From contig JAFRVZ010000006.1 of assembly GCA_017438265.1 (NCBI GenBank), positions 1 through 46,605 of the forward strand: a stretch of DNA of 46,605 nucleotides. The letters are read 5' to 3'. A program made the position numbers and the translations under genes. This document shows, one piece after another, positions 26,264 to 36,900 of this stretch (its first letter is position 1; the number at the start of each line of letters is the position of its first letter). The stretch is from Bacteroidales bacterium. GTDB taxonomy: Bacteria > Bacteroidota > Bacteroidia > Bacteroidales > UBA932. The notes below the pieces were generated by a model that did no database searches, was not told where the DNA came from, and saw only the letters and a program-made list of their open reading frames with translations.

Positions 26264-29200
26264 ATGCCGCGCAGGACAGATATCAAGAAAGTGATGGTCA
26301 TCGGCTCCGGCCCGATCGTGATCGGACAGGCCGCCGAATTCGACTATGCAGGCACCCAGGCCTGTATCGCCCTCAAGGAAGAGGGCTATGAGGTTATCCT
26401 CGTCAACTCCAATCCGGCGACGATCATGACCGACACCCATATGGCCGACAAGGTCTATATGGAACCGCTCAAACTGGAATACATCGCCAAGATCATCCGC
26501 TACGAGCGTCCGGACGCCCTCGTCCCGGGCCTCGGCGGCCAGACCGGCCTGAACCTCGCCGTCCAGCTCGCCAAAAAGGGCGTTCTCGACGAGTGCCACG
26601 TCGAAATCCTCGGAACCTCCTTCCAGAGCATCGAGCAGGCCGAGGACCGCGAGCTCTTCAAGGAGCTCTGCCTCAGCCTCGGTGAGCCCGTCATCCCCTC
26701 CGAGACGGTTTACAGCATCGAGGAGGCGGTCCGCGTCGCCGGGGAGATCGGCTACCCGGTCGTCCTCCGCCCGGCCTTCACGCTCGGCGGCACCGGCGGC
26801 GGCTTCGCCGACAACGAAGAGGAGCTGCGCGACCATATGCGCAACGCCCTCGCCCTGTCCCCGGTCCACCAGGTCCTCGTCGAGAAGAGCATCAAGGGCT
26901 ACAAGGAGATTGAATTCGAGGTCATGCGCGACCACAACGACACCGCCATCGCCATCTGCTCGATGGAGAACGTCGATCCGGTCGGCATCCATACCGGCGA
27001 CTCGATCGTCGTCGCCCCGAGCCAGACCCTGACGGACAAGGAGTACCAGCTCCTGCGCGACAGCGCCCTCAAGATGATCCGCGCCCTGAAGATCGAAGGC
27101 GGCTGCAACATCCAGTTCGCCATCGACCCGCTCTCCTTTACCTACTACATCATCGAGGTCAACCCCCGCGTCTCCCGCTCCTCGGCCCTCGCCTCGAAGG
27201 CCAGCGGTTTCCCGATCGCCCGCGTGACCGCGAAGATCGCCGTCGGCCTGACGCTGGACGAGATCCTCCTGGACGGCCATCCCGCCGCCTTCGAGCCCTC
27301 GCTGGACTACGTCGTCGCGAAATTCGCCCGCTTCCCGTTCGACAAGTTCGGCGAAGCCTCGAACGAGCTCGGCACGCAGATGAAGGCGACCGGCGAGGTG
27401 ATGAGCATCGGCCGCACCCTCGAGGAAAGCTTCCTCAAGGCGGTCCGCTCCCTGGAGATCGGCGTCTGCCACATCCACAAGAAGAAGTTCGACGCCTGCA
27501 GCGCCGACGAACTCCTCGCCTATATCTCCAAGGGTACCGACGACCGGATCTTCGCCATCGCGCAGCTGATGCGCCTCGGCGTCGACGTCTCCCTGATCTA
27601 CGACCGGACGAAGGTCGACATGCTCTTCCTGGAGACCCTCCTGCGGATCGTCCGCTTCGAGGCGGTCCTCGCCGCCCACCCGGGCGAGCTGGATTGCCTC
27701 CGGGAGGCCAAGCGCCTGGGATTCAGCGACGAGGAGATCGGCCGCCTGTGGAAGCGCAGCTCCGAGGACATCACCCGCCTGCGCCTGGACGAGGCGATCC
27801 TGCCCGTCTACAAGATCATCGACTGCTGCGCCGGCGAGAACCCGTCCGACGTCCCGTATTTCTATTCGAGCTACGAGCAGGAGAACGAATCGGTCCCGTC
27901 CGACCGGAAGAAGATCCTCGTGCTGGGCTCCGGCCCGATCCGCATCGGCCAGGGCGTCGAGTTCGACTACTCGACCGTCCACGCCATCTGGGCGATCCGC
28001 GAGGCCGGCTACGAAGCCATCATCATCAACAACAACCCCGAGACCGTCTCGACGGACTACACCGTCTCCGACAAGCTCTACTTCGAGCCGCTGACGGTCG
28101 AGGACGTGATGAACGTCATCACGCTCGAGAAACCCGCCGGGGTGATCGTGAGCCTGGGCGGCCAGACCGCCATCAACCTTGCCGGCCCGCTCGCGCGCTT
28201 CGGCATCCCCATCATCGGCACCGGCATCGAAGCCATCGACAATGCCGAGGACCGCAAGATCTTCGAGTCCATCATGCGCCGCATCGGCATCCCCCAGCCG
28301 GAGGCGCGCGCCGTCACTGCGATCGAGGAAGGCGTCGCCGCGGCCGCGGCGATCGGCTATCCCGTGCTCGTCCGCCCGAGTTTCGTGCTCGGCGGCCGTG
28401 CGATGATGATCGTCTCCAACGAGGAGAACCTCCGCCACTACCTCCAGAACGCCGTGGAAATCAACGAGAATTCCCCGGTCCTGGTCGACAAGTATATCCG
28501 GGGCAAGGAGATCGAGGTCGACGCGATCTGCGACGGCCGCGACGTCTTCATCCCCGGCATCATGGAGCACGTCGAACGCACCGGTATCCACTCCGGCGAC
28601 TCGATCAGCGTCTACCCGACCTTCAGCATCTCCGACGAGGTCAAGAAGCTCGTCGCCGACTATACGGTCAAGCTGGGCCTCGAGGTCGGCATCGTCGGCC
28701 TCTTCAACATCCAGTTCATCGTCGAGAACGACAGCAAGGTCTATGTCATCGAGGTGAATCCGCGCTCGTCGCGCACCGTGCCCTTCCTGTCGAAGTCCAC
28801 GGGCGTGCCGATGGCCCGCATCGCGACGCGTGTGATGCTCGGCGAGTCGCTGCGCGACCAGGGGATCACGCAGGTCTACCTGCCGGAGCGCAAGCGTCAT
28901 TTCGTCAAGACGCCGGCCTTCTCCTTCGGCAAGATCAAGGGCGTCGATTCCTACCTTTCCCCCGAGATGAAATCGACGGGCGAGGCGATCGGCTACGACG
29001 ATTCCCTGACGCGCGCGCTCTACAAGTCCCTGCAGGCTTCCGGAATGAACGTCGTGAACTACGGAACGGTCCTCGTGACGATCGCCGACGCCGACAAACC
29101 GAAGGCGCTGCCGCTCGTGCGCCGGTTCTACAACCTCGGATTCAACATCGAGGCGACGCGCGGCACGGCGGTCTACCTGCGGGAGAACGGCATCCGCACG

Positions 29201-29461
29201 CGCATGCTGAAGAAGATCAGCGAGGGCAGCGACGACATCTGCGCCTCGCTCCGCAAGGGCCACGTCAACTACGTGATCAACACGATCGACCTGGACCAGC
29301 GCAGCACCCACCTGGACGGCTATGAGATCCGCCGCACCGCCGTGGAGAACAACGTGACGATCTTCACGTCGCTTGAGACCGTGCGCGTGCTGCTCGACGT
29401 CCTGGAAGAGATTACCCTCGGCATCTCCACGATCGATGCCGAATACAAGGACAACGCGTAA
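26264..29461 (+). CDS. carB: Carbamoyl-phosphate synthase large subunit
   Basis: The 1,065-aa protein makes carbamoyl phosphate from bicarbonate, ATP and ammonia. It has two homologous ATP-grasp halves: the first starts KVMVIGSGPIVIGQAAEFDY with VVLRPAFTLGGTGGGF, the second KILVLGSGPIRIGQGVEFDY with VLVRPSFVLGGRAM. The oligomerisation domain lies between, and a C-terminal MGS-like domain (from about 935) ends at DAEYKDNA. Both ends and all ATP-grasp blocks look intact, in contrast to the partner CarA glutaminase. It starts 3 bp after carA and its stop overlaps pyrK by 1 nt. The MGS domain may bind nucleotide effectors; I cannot predict which. Confidence 0.95.
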   Translation: MPRRTDIKKVMVIGSGPIVIGQAAEFDYAGTQACIALKEEGYEVILVNSNPATIMTDTHMADKVYMEPLKLEYIAKIIRYERPDALVPGLGGQTGLNLAVQLAKKGVLDECHVEILGTSFQSIEQAEDRELFKELCLSLGEPVIPSETVYSIEEAVRVAGEIGYPVVLRPAFTLGGTGGGFADNEEELRDHMRNALALSPVHQVLVEKSIKGYKEIEFEVMRDHNDTAIAICSMENVDPVGIHTGDSIVVAPSQTLTDKEYQLLRDSALKMIRALKIEGGCNIQFAIDPLSFTYYIIEVNPRVSRSSALASKASGFPIARVTAKIAVGLTLDEILLDGHPAAFEPSLDYVVAKFARFPFDKFGEASNELGTQMKATGEVMSIGRTLEESFLKAVRSLEIGVCHIHKKKFDACSADELLAYISKGTDDRIFAIAQLMRLGVDVSLIYDRTKVDMLFLETLLRIVRFEAVLAAHPGELDCLREAKRLGFSDEEIGRLWKRSSEDITRLRLDEAILPVYKIIDCCAGENPSDVPYFYSSYEQENESVPSDRKKILVLGSGPIRIGQGVEFDYSTVHAIWAIREAGYEAIIINNNPETVSTDYTVSDKLYFEPLTVEDVMNVITLEKPAGVIVSLGGQTAINLAGPLARFGIPIIGTGIEAIDNAEDRKIFESIMRRIGIPQPEARAVTAIEEGVAAAAAIGYPVLVRPSFVLGGRAMMIVSNEENLRHYLQNAVEINENSPVLVDKYIRGKEIEVDAICDGRDVFIPGIMEHVERTGIHSGDSISVYPTFSISDEVKKLVADYTVKLGLEVGIVGLFNIQFIVENDSKVYVIEVNPRSSRTVPFLSKSTGVPMARIATRVMLGESLRDQGITQVYLPERKRHFVKTPAFSFGKIKGVDSYLSPEMKSTGEAIGYDDSLTRALYKSLQASGMNVVNYGTVLVTIADADKPKALPLVRRFYNLGFNIEATRGTAVYLRENGIRTRMLKKISEGSDDICASLRKGHVNYVINTIDLDQRSTHLDGYEIRRTAVENNVTIFTSLETVRVLLDVLEEITLGISTIDAEYKDNA

Positions 29462-30207
29462 TGAAACAGGGAACGTTCACAATCCTGGACAATGCGCGCC
29501 TCGCGCGGGACACTTTCCGGATGGTGCTGGAAGGGGACTGCTCCGCGGTGACGGGGAGCGGCCAGTTCGTCCAGGTCTCCGTCCCGGGGCTGTACCTGCG
29601 GCGTCCGTTCTCCGTCAGCGACCGCGACGGGGACCGGATCGTCCTGGTGTACAAGCAGGTCGGGAAGGGGACGGCCGCAATGGCCGCAATGGCTCCGGGA
29701 GGGACGCTGGACCTGGTGACCGGGCTCGGGCGCGGTTTTGACGTCGCGGCGGCCGGAGAGCGCTCCCTGCTTGTCGGCGGCAGCGTCGGCACGGCGCCGC
29801 TGCTCCTGCTCGCCCGGGAGCTGCAGGCCGCCGGGAAGGCGTTCGACGTGGCGCTGGGCTTCGGCGACGCCGGCCTGGCTTTCTATGTCCAGGAATTCAA
29901 GGCGCTGGGTGCGCAGGTGAAGGTTGCCACGCAGGACGGCTCGCTGGGCCGCGAAGGGCTGGTGACCGACGCCATCCGCGCGCTGGACGGCACCTATGAC
30001 TATTTTTATTGCTGCGGGTCGAAGGTGATGATGCGCGTCGTCAGCGAGGCGCTGCCCTTCGCCGGAGAGTGCAGCATGGAGGAACGGATGGGCTGCGGCA
30101 CCGGCATCTGCTACGGCTGCTCGATTCCGACGACGGCGGGCATGCGCCGCGTCTGCGCCGACGGCCCGGTATTCCGCAAGGAGGAAATCGTATGGGAAAG
30201 GATCTGA
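29461..30207 (+). CDS. pyrK: Dihydroorotate dehydrogenase B electron-transfer subunit
   Basis: The 248-aa FAD and [2Fe-2S] protein passes electrons from PyrD to NAD. The N-terminal ferredoxin-reductase-like FAD domain has LYLRRPFSVSD. The NAD domain has LLVGGSVGTAPLLLLA near 101-116. The cluster Cys residues are in ERMGCGTGICYGC and RRVCADGPVF near the C-terminus, as in Lactococcus PyrK. Its ATG shares a base with the carB stop (TAATG), and its 3' end overlaps pyrD by 16 bp. Its presence marks the PyrD as class 1B. Confidence 0.92.
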   Translation: MKQGTFTILDNARLARDTFRMVLEGDCSAVTGSGQFVQVSVPGLYLRRPFSVSDRDGDRIVLVYKQVGKGTAAMAAMAPGGTLDLVTGLGRGFDVAAAGERSLLVGGSVGTAPLLLLARELQAAGKAFDVALGFGDAGLAFYVQEFKALGAQVKVATQDGSLGREGLVTDAIRALDGTYDYFYCCGSKVMMRVVSEALPFAGECSMEERMGCGTGICYGCSIPTTAGMRRVCADGPVFRKEEIVWERI

Positions 30208-31103
30208 GCGTACGCGTCTGCGGGGTGAAACTCCGCAACCCGGTCATCCCGGCCAGCGGGACCTTCGGCTTCGGGCTGGAGGCCGCGGACTGGTTTGACC
30301 TGAACGTGCTGGGCGGCATCAGCCTGAAGGGGACGACCCTGGAGGCGCGTCCCGGGAATCCGACGCCGCGGATCGCCGAGTGTGCCGGGGGGATGCTGAA
30401 CGCCGTAGGCCTGCAGAATCCCGGCGTCGAAGCGCTCGTCGCCGAAAGGGTGCCGGCGCTCCGTGCGTGCTACGGCGGCGCCATTATCGCGAACATCAGC
30501 GGTTTCAGCGTCGAGGAGTACGCGCAGGCGTGCGCCGTCGCGGACCGCTGCGCGGACATCGACCTGATCGAGCTCAACGTCTCCTGCCCGAACGTGCGCC
30601 ACGGCGGCATGGCTTTCGGTACGGATCCGAAGAGCGCCGCGGCGGTGACGGAAGCCGTGAAGAATGCGACCCGCAAGCCCGTGCTCGTCAAGCTGAGCCC
30701 GAACGTGACCGACATCGTCGCCATCGCGCAGGCCTGCGCGGACGCGGGCGCCGACGGCCTCGTGCTGATCAACACGCTGCTCGGGATGCGGATCGACATC
30801 AAGACCCGCCGGCCGGTCCTTGCCAACACGACGGGCGGTTACTCCGGTCCGGGCGTGTTCCCGGTCGCCGTCCGGATGGTCTGGCAGGTCGCCCGGGCCT
30901 GCAGCATCCCGGTCGTCGGCTGCGGCGGCGTCGCCTCGGCGGAGGACGTGATTGAAATGATGATGGCCGGCGCGACGGCGGTCCAGGTCGGCTCGGAGAA
31001 CCTGCGCGACCCGCTGGCCTGCCCGCGGATCGTGGCGGAACTCCCGGAGGTGATGGACCGCCTCGGAATCGACAGTCTCAAGGATATAATCGGTATTGTA
31101 TGA
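30192..31103 (+). CDS. pyrD: Dihydroorotate dehydrogenase, class 1B catalytic subunit
   Basis: The 303-aa FMN barrel oxidises dihydroorotate to orotate. Family blocks are [13 protein letters not shown] near 16-28, [30 protein letters not shown] with catalytic Cys132, [18 protein letters not shown] and [12 protein letters not shown]. The frame stays open upstream to 30009, but the ATG at 30192 matches the conserved N-terminus and overlaps pyrK by only 16 bp. With pyrK it forms the NAD-dependent, quinone-independent enzyme expected of an anaerobe. Confidence 0.95.
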   Translation: MGKDLSVRVCGVKLRNPVIPASGTFGFGLEAADWFDLNVLGGISLKGTTLEARPGNPTPRIAECAGGMLNAVGLQNPGVEALVAERVPALRACYGGAIIANISGFSVEEYAQACAVADRCADIDLIELNVSCPNVRHGGMAFGTDPKSAAAVTEAVKNATRKPVLVKLSPNVTDIVAIAQACADAGADGLVLINTLLGMRIDIKTRRPVLANTTGGYSGPGVFPVAVRMVWQVARACSIPVVGCGGVASAEDVIEMMMAGATAVQVGSENLRDPLACPRIVAELPEVMDRLGIDSLKDIIGIV

Positions 31104-31813
31104 ACGGAAAGGATGTAATCATCGCCCTGGATTTCGAGAGCGCGGAGCGCGCCCTCGGCTTCCTCGACCTCTTCCAGGACCAGGAGCGGAAACCGTATGT
31201 GAAAATCGGCATGGAACTCTATTACGCGGCGGGACCCGACATCGTGCGGCGCGTCCGCGACCGCGGCCACCGCGTGTTCCTCGACCTCAAGCTCCACGAC
31301 ATCCCGACGACCGTCCGCCGCGCGATGCGGGTCCTGTCGGACCTCGGCGTCGACATGTGCAACGTCCACGCGGCCGGCACGGCGGCGATGATGGAGGCTG
31401 CCCGCGAAGGCCTGACCCGCCCGGACGGGACCTGCCCGCTGCTGCTCGCCGTGACGCAGCTGACCTCGACGGGGGAGGAGCGGATGCAGAAAGAACTGCT
31501 GATCGGCGCCAGCCTGCCCGAAACCATCGCCCATTACGCCGAAAACGCCCGTTCCGCGGGCCTGGACGGCGTCGTCTGCTCGCCCTGGGAGGCGGGGATC
31601 GTCAAGGAGGCCTGCGGGCCGCAGTTCCTGGCCGTGACGCCCGGCATCCGCTTCGCGGACGCCGCCGCGGACGACCAGGTCCGCATCGCGACCCCGGCCC
31701 GCGCCCGCGAGCTCGGCTCCGACTATATCGTCGTGGGCCGTCCCGTCACGGCCGCCGCGGATCCGGTGGCCGCCTATCTGAAATGTATGGAGGAATTTGT
31801 ATGGAACAAGTGA
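31100..31813 (+). CDS. pyrF: Orotidine 5'-phosphate decarboxylase
   Basis: The 237-aa TIM-barrel enzyme carries out the last UMP step. The catalytic Asp-Lys-Asp signature is [13 protein letters not shown] near residues 55-67. VIIALDFES starts the barrel. VTPGIRF and [14 protein letters not shown] bind phosphate. It overlaps pyrD by 4 nt (ATGA) and pyrE by 13 bp. Length is normal for the short bacterial family. Confidence 0.95.
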   Translation: MNGKDVIIALDFESAERALGFLDLFQDQERKPYVKIGMELYYAAGPDIVRRVRDRGHRVFLDLKLHDIPTTVRRAMRVLSDLGVDMCNVHAAGTAAMMEAAREGLTRPDGTCPLLLAVTQLTSTGEERMQKELLIGASLPETIAHYAENARSAGLDGVVCSPWEAGIVKEACGPQFLAVTPGIRFADAAADDQVRIATPARARELGSDYIVVGRPVTAAADPVAAYLKCMEEFVWNK

Positions 31814-32409
31814 TTGCACACGAACTGTTGCGCATCGGGGCGGTGTTTCTCCGTCCCGAGGAACCGTTTACCTGGGCCAGCGGCATCAAGAGCCCGATTT
31901 ACTGCGACAACCGGCTGGTCCTCTCGGACCCGGCCGCCCGCAAGGTCGTCGAAGCGGCGATTGCGGAGACGGTGCAGCGGGAGTATCCCGGCTGCCGGAT
32001 GCTGATGGGGACCGCGACCGCCGGCATCGCCCATGCCGCCATTGCCGCCAGCCTGCTGGACCTGCCGATGGGCTACGTCCGCGGCTCCGCCAAGGGCCAC
32101 GGCCGTGAAAACCGCATCGAAGGCCGCCTGGAGCCCGGCTGCCCGGTGGTCGTCGTCGAAGACCTGATCTCGACCGGCGGCTCCGTGATCGACGTCGTCG
32201 AGGCGCTCCGCGAGGCCGGCGCCGAAGTGCTCGGCATCGTCAGCATCTTTACCTACGGCATCGCCCGCGGCCTGCAGCGGCTCTCGGACGCCTCCGTCCG
32301 GAACTGCTCCCTCTGCAGCCTCGACACCCTCGTCGAAGTCGCTGCCCTCGAATCCTACATCACCCCCGCCCAGAAGGAGGAAATCCTGCAATTCCGCAAC
32401 GGCTTATGA
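31801..32409 (+). CDS. pyrE: Orotate phosphoribosyltransferase
   Basis: The 202-aa enzyme adds PRPP ribose phosphate to orotate. Blocks are [16 protein letters not shown] near 22-37, [17 protein letters not shown] (flexible loop) and the PRPP motif [14 protein letters not shown] near 116-129. The start at 31801 lies within the pyrF end (GAATTTGT ATG). A frame opening at 31096 covers antiparallel-phase pyrF and is not real. It overlaps pyrB by 4 nt. Confidence 0.94.
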   Translation: MEQVIAHELLRIGAVFLRPEEPFTWASGIKSPIYCDNRLVLSDPAARKVVEAAIAETVQREYPGCRMLMGTATAGIAHAAIAASLLDLPMGYVRGSAKGHGRENRIEGRLEPGCPVVVVEDLISTGGSVIDVVEALREAGAEVLGIVSIFTYGIARGLQRLSDASVRNCSLCSLDTLVEVAALESYITPAQKEEILQFRNGL

Positions 32410-33485
32410 AACACCTGATCGACCCTTCCGACCTGACCAAGCGGGAGCTTGACGACATCATCTCCCTCGCCGAGCGCATCATCGCCGACCGCCGCGCCTG
32501 GAGCAACGCCCTGAAGGGCCGCAAGCTTGCGACGCTCTTCTATGAACCCAGCACCCGCACGCGCCTGAGCTTCACCGCCGCGATGATGGAACTCGGCGGC
32601 AACGTGCTCGGCTTCTCCGACGCCGCCAACAGCTCCGTGAGCAAGGGCGAGAGCGTGGAGGACACGGTCCGCGTCGTCGGCTGTTTCGCCGATATCATCG
32701 CGATGCGCCACAACCTGGAAGGCGCCCCCTTCGTCGCTTCCTGCTTCTCCGATGTCCCGATCATCAACGCCGGCGACGGCAGCCACAGCCACCCGACCCA
32801 GACCCTGACCGACCTGCTCACCATCACCCGCGAGATCGGCCACATCGACGGCATCACGATCGGTTTCTGCGGCGACCTCCGCTTCGGCCGCACGGTCCAC
32901 TCGCTGATCAAGGCCCTGACCAAGTACAGCGGCATCCGTATCGTGCTGATCGCCCCGGACGAACTCCGGCTCCCGGATTACATCAAGCACGACGTCCTCG
33001 ACAAGGAGGGGATGGATTACCGCGAGGTCCATACGATCGAGGAAGTCATCTCCGAACTGGACGTCCTCTACATGACCCGGGTCCAGCGCGAGCGCTTCCT
33101 GGACGAGGACGAGTTCGACCGCGTCAAGGACAGTTTCGTCCTCGACCTCGCGAAACTCTCCGGCGCGAAACCGGACATGGCCATCCTCCATCCGCTCCCG
33201 CGCGTGAACGAAATCCTGCCGGAGGTCGATGCCGACCCCCGCGCCGCCTATTTCCGCCAGGTCGAATACGGAAAGTTCGTCCGGATGGCGCTGATCTGCT
33301 GCCTCCTCCAGTGGAAGGACGATCCCGACCACGGGATGCCGCCCCTCGAAGGCGTCTTCGCGGATGCGACCCTTCGCTGCACCAATCCGAAATGCATCTG
33401 CAACCACGAGCACGTCGACCCGCTCTTCCGCAAGACCCCGGAAGGCGTGGTCCGCTGCCAGTACTGTGATTCCAAAATAAGATAA
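32406..33485 (+). CDS. pyrB: Aspartate carbamoyltransferase with fused PyrI-like zinc domain
   Basis: The 359-aa protein contains a complete catalytic ATCase: the carbamoyl phosphate site STRTR (49-53), SVSKGES, HPTQ near 138-141, [23 protein letters not shown] and HPLPRVNEI. After residue about 310 it adds a tail with Cys325, Cys330, Cys351 and Cys354 in the pattern CxxxxC-x20-CxxC. This is the zinc ribbon found at the C-terminus of the regulatory subunit PyrI. The nucleotide-binding part of PyrI is missing, and no pyrI lies in the operon. In E. coli this zinc domain is the catalytic-regulatory interface. Here it may stabilise the oligomer without CTP control. purE follows after 4 bp. Confidence 0.92.
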   Translation: MKHLIDPSDLTKRELDDIISLAERIIADRRAWSNALKGRKLATLFYEPSTRTRLSFTAAMMELGGNVLGFSDAANSSVSKGESVEDTVRVVGCFADIIAMRHNLEGAPFVASCFSDVPIINAGDGSHSHPTQTLTDLLTITREIGHIDGITIGFCGDLRFGRTVHSLIKALTKYSGIRIVLIAPDELRLPDYIKHDVLDKEGMDYREVHTIEEVISELDVLYMTRVQRERFLDEDEFDRVKDSFVLDLAKLSGAKPDMAILHPLPRVNEILPEVDADPRAAYFRQVEYGKFVRMALICCLLQWKDDPDHGMPPLEGVFADATLRCTNPKCICNHEHVDPLFRKTPEGVVRCQYCDSKIR

Positions 33486-33489
33486 GCAT

Positions 33490-33957
33490 ATGAAAGTCAG
33501 TGTCATCATGGGCTCCGCAAGCGACTGGGAAGTCATGAAGCCCGCCTGCGATACCCTCGAACAGTTCGGGGTCCCTTACGAGAAGAAAGTCCTGAGCGCC
33601 CACCGTACGCCCCGGGAATTCTCCGATTTCATTGCCACGGCCCGGGAGCGGGGCGTGGGCGCCGTGATCGCCGGCGCGGGCGGCGCCGCCCACCTCGCCG
33701 GGATGGCCGCCGCGATGACGACCCTGCCGGTCATCGGCGTCCCCGTCCGCAGCAAGGCCCTGAGCGGGCTGGATTCGCTGCTCTCGATGGTCCAGATGCC
33801 TTCCGGCATCCCGGTGGCGACCGTCGCCATCGACGGCGCGAAGAACGCCGCGCTGATCGCGGTCAGCATCTTCGCCCTCACGGACGCTGACCTTGCCGAT
33901 AAACTTGAAGCCTTCCGCCGGGCCCAGGCGGAGAAAGTCCTGGCATCCCAGATTTGA
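33490..33957 (+). CDS. purE: PurE, AIR carboxylation (N5-CAIR mutase type)
   Basis: The 155-aa protein has the PurE hallmarks: [12 protein letters not shown] at 5-16 (phosphate binding), SAHRTP near 37-42 and [12 protein letters not shown] near 58-69. It converts AIR, or N5-CAIR if PurK is available, into CAIR. No purK is in this window, so whether it works as N5-CAIR mutase with a distant PurK is open. It links the pyr and pur gene blocks with gaps of 4 bp before and 1 bp after. Confidence 0.92.
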   Translation: MKVSVIMGSASDWEVMKPACDTLEQFGVPYEKKVLSAHRTPREFSDFIATARERGVGAVIAGAGGAAHLAGMAAAMTTLPVIGVPVRSKALSGLDSLLSMVQMPSGIPVATVAIDGAKNAALIAVSIFALTDADLADKLEAFRRAQAEKVLASQI

Positions 33958-33958
33958 T

Positions 33959-36900
33959 ATGACGCAGACCAGAAGAATATTCGTAGAGAAGAATCCGGCC
34001 TTCCGCGTCGAAGCGGAAAGCCTGCGCAGCGAGTTCAACGAGAACCTCTCACTGGACCTCAAGACCCTGCGCTACCTGAATGTGTATGACCTCCGGGGCT
34101 TCAGCGACGAGCTCCTCGAAGCCTGCCGCTACGGCGTCTTCGGGGAAGTCGTGACCGACACCGTGACCGATTCCTTCCCGCTTGAAGGCCGCCGCTACCT
34201 GGCCGTGGAGTACATTCCGGGCCAGTTCGACCAGCGGGCCTCCTCCGCCGTCGACTGCGTCCACCTGATCGACCCGGCCGCCGACGTGCGCGTCAAGAGC
34301 GCCCGCCTGCTCGTCTTCGACGACGACCTTTCGGACGCGGACCTGGAGAAGATCCGCCACTATTACATCAACGTGGTCGAAAGCCGCGAAAAGGACCTTT
34401 CGAAGCTCGATTTCAGCGAGCAGGCGGACGTCAAGCCGTTGGCCGACATGACGGGCTTCACGGCGATGGAGGAGCAGGACCTGGCGCCGTTCTGCAAGGC
34501 CTGGGGCCTCGCGATGAACACGGACGACCTGCGCGAAGTGGTCCGCTACTTCCGTACGGAAGGCCGTGAGCCCACGGAAACCGAGCTCCGCATCCTCGAT
34601 ACCTACTGGAGCGACCACTGCCGCCACACGACCTTTACGACCCGCCTCGAAAGCGTCAGCGTCGAGGATTCCTTCCTGCGCGACGAGCTCGAGGGGACCC
34701 TCCGCGAACTCGACCGCGTCCGTGTCGAGCTCGGCCGCCGCGACCGCAGCCTCTGCCTGATGGAGATCGCGACGATCGGCGCGCGCTACCTGCGCACGAC
34801 CGGCCGGCTGGACAACCTCGAGCAGAGCGAGGAGAATAACGCCTGCAGCATCTTCGTCGACGTCGATGTCGACGGGAAGACCGAGCGCTGGCTCCTCCAG
34901 TTCAAGAACGAGACCCACAACCATCCGACCGAAATCGAGCCCTTCGGCGGCGCCTCGACCTGCCTCGGCGGCGCCATCCGCGACCCGCTCTCCGGCCGCG
35001 CCTACGTCTACCAGGCGATGCGCGTGACCGGTGCCGGCGATATCTGGAAGCCGGTTGCCGAGACGCTGCCCGGCAAGCTGCCGCAGCGTGTCATCAGCCG
35101 CAAGGCCGCGGCCGGCTACTCCAGCTACGGCAACCAGGTCGGCCTGGCGACGACCCACGTGCGCGAAATCTTCCATCCCGGCTACACGGCCAAGCGCCTC
35201 GAAGTCGGCGCCGTCGTCGGCGCCGTCAAGGCGGAGAACGTACGCCGGGAGAGCCCCGCGCCGGGCGACGTGATCCTGCTGCTCGGCGGCCGGACCGGCC
35301 GTGACGGCATCGGCGGCGCGACCGGTTCCTCCAAGGAACACACCGAGGCCTCCCTGGAGACCTGCGGCAGCGAGGTCCAGAAGGGCAACGCCCCCGAAGA
35401 GCGCAAGATCCAGCGCCTCTTCCGCCGCCCGGAAGTGACCCGCCTCATCAAGAAATCCAACGACTTCGGCGCGGGCGGCGTCAGCGTCGCCATCGGCGAG
35501 CTGGCCGACGGTCTCGACATCTGGCTGGACCGCGTCCCGACCAAGTATTCCGGCCTCAATCCGACCGAACTCGCAATCAGCGAGTCCCAGGAGCGGATGG
35601 CCGTCGTCGTCGAAGCGAAGGACCGCGCCGCGTTCGAGCGCTGGTGCGCCCTCGACAACATCGAGGTGACCCACGTCGCCGACGTGACGGACCGCGGCCG
35701 GATGCGGATGTTCTACCACGGTGCGACCGTGGCGGACCTCGCCCGGAGCTTCATCGACAGCGCCGGCGCCCCGCACTTCTCCTCCGCCTGCATCGCCGCG
35801 GTCGAGGACCGCGACCCGTTCGTACAGGAGCCGGAAGGGGAGACCCTCGAAGCCCGCTTCCGCAGCGTCCTGCGCAGCCCGAACGTGACTTCCCAGAAGG
35901 GCCTGATCGAGAACTTCGATTCGACCATCGGCCGTTCCACGGTCCTGATGCCGTTCGGCGGCCGCCTCCAGGCTTCCGAGACCCAGGTCTCGGTCCAGAA
36001 ACTGCCCGTGGACGGCTATACCGACACGTCCAGCATGATGGCCTTCGGCTACAACCCGTACCTTGCTTCCTGGAGCCCGTACCACGGCGCCGCCTATGCC
36101 GTGGTCGAAGCCTGCACCAAGCTCGTCGCCGCCGGCGCCGACTGGTCCGGGATGCGTTTCTCCTACCAGGAATACTTCGAGCGGATGAGCGCCGATCCCC
36201 GCAGCTGGGGCAAGCCGCTGTCCGCCCTGCTCGGCGCGCTGAAGATGCAGCTCGCGCTCGGCCTTCCGTCCATCGGCGGCAAGGACTCGATGAGCGGCAC
36301 CTTCGAGGACATCAACGTCCCGCCGACCCTGATCGCCTTCGGCATCAACACGGTCGGCGCCTCCCAGGTCATCTCGACCGACTTCAAGCAGCCCGGCGAC
36401 CGGATCTACCTCGTCCGCCATACCCCGCTTCCCAACCGGATGCCGGATACGGACCGGCTGAAGGAGAACTGGAACGCCGTCCTGAACGCCATCCGCGCCG
36501 GCAAGGTCTGCGCCGGCTGGTCCGTCGGCTTCGGCGGCGTCGCCGAGGCCCTCGCCAAGATGGCCTTCGGCAACCGCCTCGGCGTCGAGGTGAATGTCGG
36601 CGAGCGCGATCTCTTCGCGCTGAACTACGGCTCCATCGTCCTCGAATCCTCCGAGGCCCTCACCGACCCCGGCTTCGAGCTGCTGGGCTATGTCACCGAC
36701 GGCCGTTTCGTCGTGAACGGCCAGGACATGCCGCTGGAAAGCCTCCAGGAGGCCTGCGAGATTCCTTTCTCGAAGGTCTATCCCGCCCGCGTGCCCGCCG
36801 CCAGCGAGGCGATGCTGCCGACGCCGGCCGAAACTCCGGCGGCCGTGACCTACCATGGACCGAAGGTGGAGTGTCCGGTCGTTTACCTGCCGGTCTTCCC

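Noticed and set aside
25163-29311. 1,382-codon open frame antisense to carA/carB
   Set aside because: It is a shadow caused by GC-biased third positions. Its residue pattern is repetitive (Asp, Val, Ala, Gly, Arg) and has no recognisable domains.
31096-32409. 437-aa frame containing pyrE as a fusion
   Set aside because: The N-terminal part reads pyrF out of frame. The pyrE ATG at 31801 matches the family start.
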